Part shown: piece by piece, positions 62,821 to 64,000 of the stretch
How positions within the stretch are numbered: the first letter of the stretch is position 1
Layout of the letters: each line of letters opens with the position of its first letter
Assembly (NCBI GenBank): GCA_021739765.1
Contig: JAIPBD010000008.1
Coordinates: forward strand, 1 to 64,000
DNA length: 64,000 bases
Direction of reading: 5' to 3'
From: Melioribacteraceae bacterium
GTDB taxonomy: Bacteria; Bacteroidota; Ignavibacteria; Ignavibacteriales; Melioribacteraceae
Position numbers and translations under genes: made by a program
The notes under the pieces: generated by a model
Told to the model about the DNA's origin: nothing
Database searches by the model: none
What the model saw: the letters and a program-made list of their open reading frames with translations, nothing else

Positions 62821-63698
62821 TGATAAAGCAATACTTAAAATTGATGCGGATTTCTCATTGGATCAAAAACTTTTTTGTTTTTGTTCCTCTGGTGTTCTCA
62901 AAGCATCTAACGGATTTTAATTACGGTCAAAAAGTAATATTCGCTTTTTTAATTTTTAGTTTGGTTTCGAGTTTTGTCTATGTTATAAACGATTTAATGG
63001 ATGTTGAGGTCGATCGTCATCATCCTAAAAAGAAAGATCGCCCGATTGCTTCAGGAAAGATTTCACCTCTAAAAGCTAAAATCCTCGCGATTGGTTTGCT
63101 TGCTGTCGTCGGAATTTTACTTCCTTTCGCAAATACAGCATTCACGGTTGCCGTTATAGCATATTTGATAATAAATTTTCTCTATTCCGTTAAACTGAAA
63201 CGAATAGTAATTGTCGATTTGATGTGCTTGGCTTCGGGGTTTATGCTGCGTGTGCTTGGTGGCGCGTATATAATTAATGTTGCCGTATCAAATTGGCTGA
63301 TTTTAACAACACTTTTCCTTTCAATATTTTTAGCGATTATGAAACGTAAATCTGAATTGGAAAATGTTTCGAACCATTCTGAAACCAGAAAGGTTTTGCA
63401 AGATTATCCCAACGCCTTTGTCGATCAGATTTCAGCGGTTTCGGCTACAGGAGTTTTATTGTGTTATTCACTTTACAGCGTTTCTGAAAGAACGGTGCAA
63501 TATTTTAAAACGGAATATTTAGTTTATACAACTATTTTTGTTGTATTCGGAGTCTTTCGTTATATGTATCTCGTTTATAAGCAGCATAAAGGTGAAAATA
63601 CGATAGAAATTGTAGTTAAAGATATCCCGATGTTGATAAACAGCGTTCTTTACGGAATCTCATTACTTGTTATAATTTACTTGGCTAAAATGATATGA
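62820..63698 (+). CDS. UbiA-family prenyltransferase (decaprenyl-phosphate phosphoribosyltransferase-like)
   Basis: The 292-residue membrane protein has about nine hydrophobic segments. YVINDLMDVEVDRHHPKKKDRPIA is the first Asp-rich motif (NDxxDxxxD...RP) and the second appears as the YSVKLKRIVIVDLMCLASGF region. The opening MRISHWIKNFFVFVPLVFSKHL matches the subgroup that makes decaprenylphosphoryl-phosphoribose. It would attach a polyprenyl group to a sugar phosphate or aromatic acceptor. It is coupled to the mutase gene upstream. Confidence 0.87.
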   Translation: MIKQYLKLMRISHWIKNFFVFVPLVFSKHLTDFNYGQKVIFAFLIFSLVSSFVYVINDLMDVEVDRHHPKKKDRPIASGKISPLKAKILAIGLLAVVGILLPFANTAFTVAVIAYLIINFLYSVKLKRIVIVDLMCLASGFMLRVLGGAYIINVAVSNWLILTTLFLSIFLAIMKRKSELENVSNHSETRKVLQDYPNAFVDQISAVSATGVLLCYSLYSVSERTVQYFKTEYLVYTTIFVVFGVFRYMYLVYKQHKGENTIEIVVKDIPMLINSVLYGISLLVIIYLAKMI

Positions 63699-64000
63699 AA
63701 AAAATCCTAATTTTTATCCCGCTTCTAATATTCGTTTATTCGTGTGCCGCGACGCCGGAAAAATTTTACGTGGCGAAGGCAAAAAACATTATCGAAGTTG
63801 AAAATCAAGAGTTCCATGTTTGGTTTGACATCATGCCCAATTCAAAAAGCAACATTAATCTATCCGGTGTTGTGAGATTCAGTGAAAATGACAAATATGA
63901 TTACAAAACCATTTCACTATTTTCAATCGATATCTATCAAAATATGGTTAAAGTTTATAGTGTTGAACCGGTTGTAAAAGAGAATAAATATCTAAACTTA
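63695..64000 (+). CDS. Lipoprotein, 5' part (gene runs off the window)
   Basis: The ATG overlaps the stop of the UbiA gene (ATGA at 63695-63698) and the frame stays open to base 64000 (102 codons). The product starts with KKILIFIPLLIFVYSC, a lipoprotein signal with C17 at the lipobox, then AATPEKFYVAKAKNIIEVENQEF. The rest is beta-strand like with no recognised domain. It should be anchored in the inner or outer membrane. The C-terminus is outside the window. Confidence 0.8.
   Translation, partial: MKKILIFIPLLIFVYSCAATPEKFYVAKAKNIIEVENQEFHVWFDIMPNSKSNINLSGVVRFSENDKYDYKTISLFSIDIYQNMVKVYSVEPVVKENKYLNL

Overview
The window is about 64 kb of AT-rich bacterial chromosome from the Bacteroidota/Chlorobiota/Ignavibacteriota side of the tree, most like Ignavibacteria. 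The reasons are a secreted protein with a type IX secretion C-terminal sorting domain (NYPNPFNP motif), PorV/PorQ-like and DUF4835-like outer-membrane biogenesis proteins, serine palmitoyltransferase, FAD-dependent thymidylate synthase (ThyX) and a split-type acyl-CoA mutase. AGGAGG-type ribosome binding sites and TTG starts are common.

Layout. 1-0.35 kb: end of an IS3-type transposase. 0.4-2.7 kb: secreted GH16-like protein, rsmI, small ferredoxin. 2.7-13.5 kb, minus strand: a tricarboxylic-acid module made of a PrpD-family protein, a CitD-CitE fusion and CitF, all translationally coupled. Further upstream lie a homoaconitase-type hydratase, an outer-membrane protein, an HD-fold protein and an isocitrate dehydrogenase-family enzyme, with small orphan membrane genes between the two blocks. 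13.6-17.5 kb: envelope proteins. 17.4-22.3 kb: a GNAT-like acyltransferase resembling bacterial ceramide synthase, serine palmitoyltransferase and an NAD-dependent reductase resembling CerR, which together would be a bacterial ceramide pathway. 22-29.6 kb: assorted genes and tRNA-Ala(GGC).

29.7-43.5 kb is an accessory region. Two pairs of sulfotransferases and a GT61 glycosyltransferase bracket an array of small cassettes: VapBC, a four-helix membrane protein with a Cro-type repressor, a secreted orphan, a Phd/ParE pair, a solute-binding-domain histidine kinase, and a coiled-coil Mrr-like nuclease with a small membrane protein. Six copies of one repeat family lie between or beside the cassettes, all in the same direction and carrying one or two 43-bp hairpins. 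GTTAgnn-like boxes precede most minus-strand genes, as in integron cassette arrays, but the repeats are much longer than ordinary attC sites and no integrase is visible. Beside the array is a roughly 400-bp tandem repeat of exact 21-bp period with a T-tract in most units, predicted to be intrinsically curved DNA.

43.8-64 kb is mostly plus-strand core genome: aldo/keto reductase; a bicarbonate uptake and fixation unit (sbtA-sbtB-ppc); a PAS histidine kinase and a double-HTH regulator on the minus strand; a MATE exporter; maf; a flippase-like membrane protein; YtxH and DUF948 proteins followed by a second-type EF-G; a HIT protein; thyX-dihydrofolate reductase-mutL; acyl-CoA mutase large subunit; a UbiA-family prenyltransferase; and the start of a lipoprotein gene that runs off the window. 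All calls were made by eye; no database search was run.
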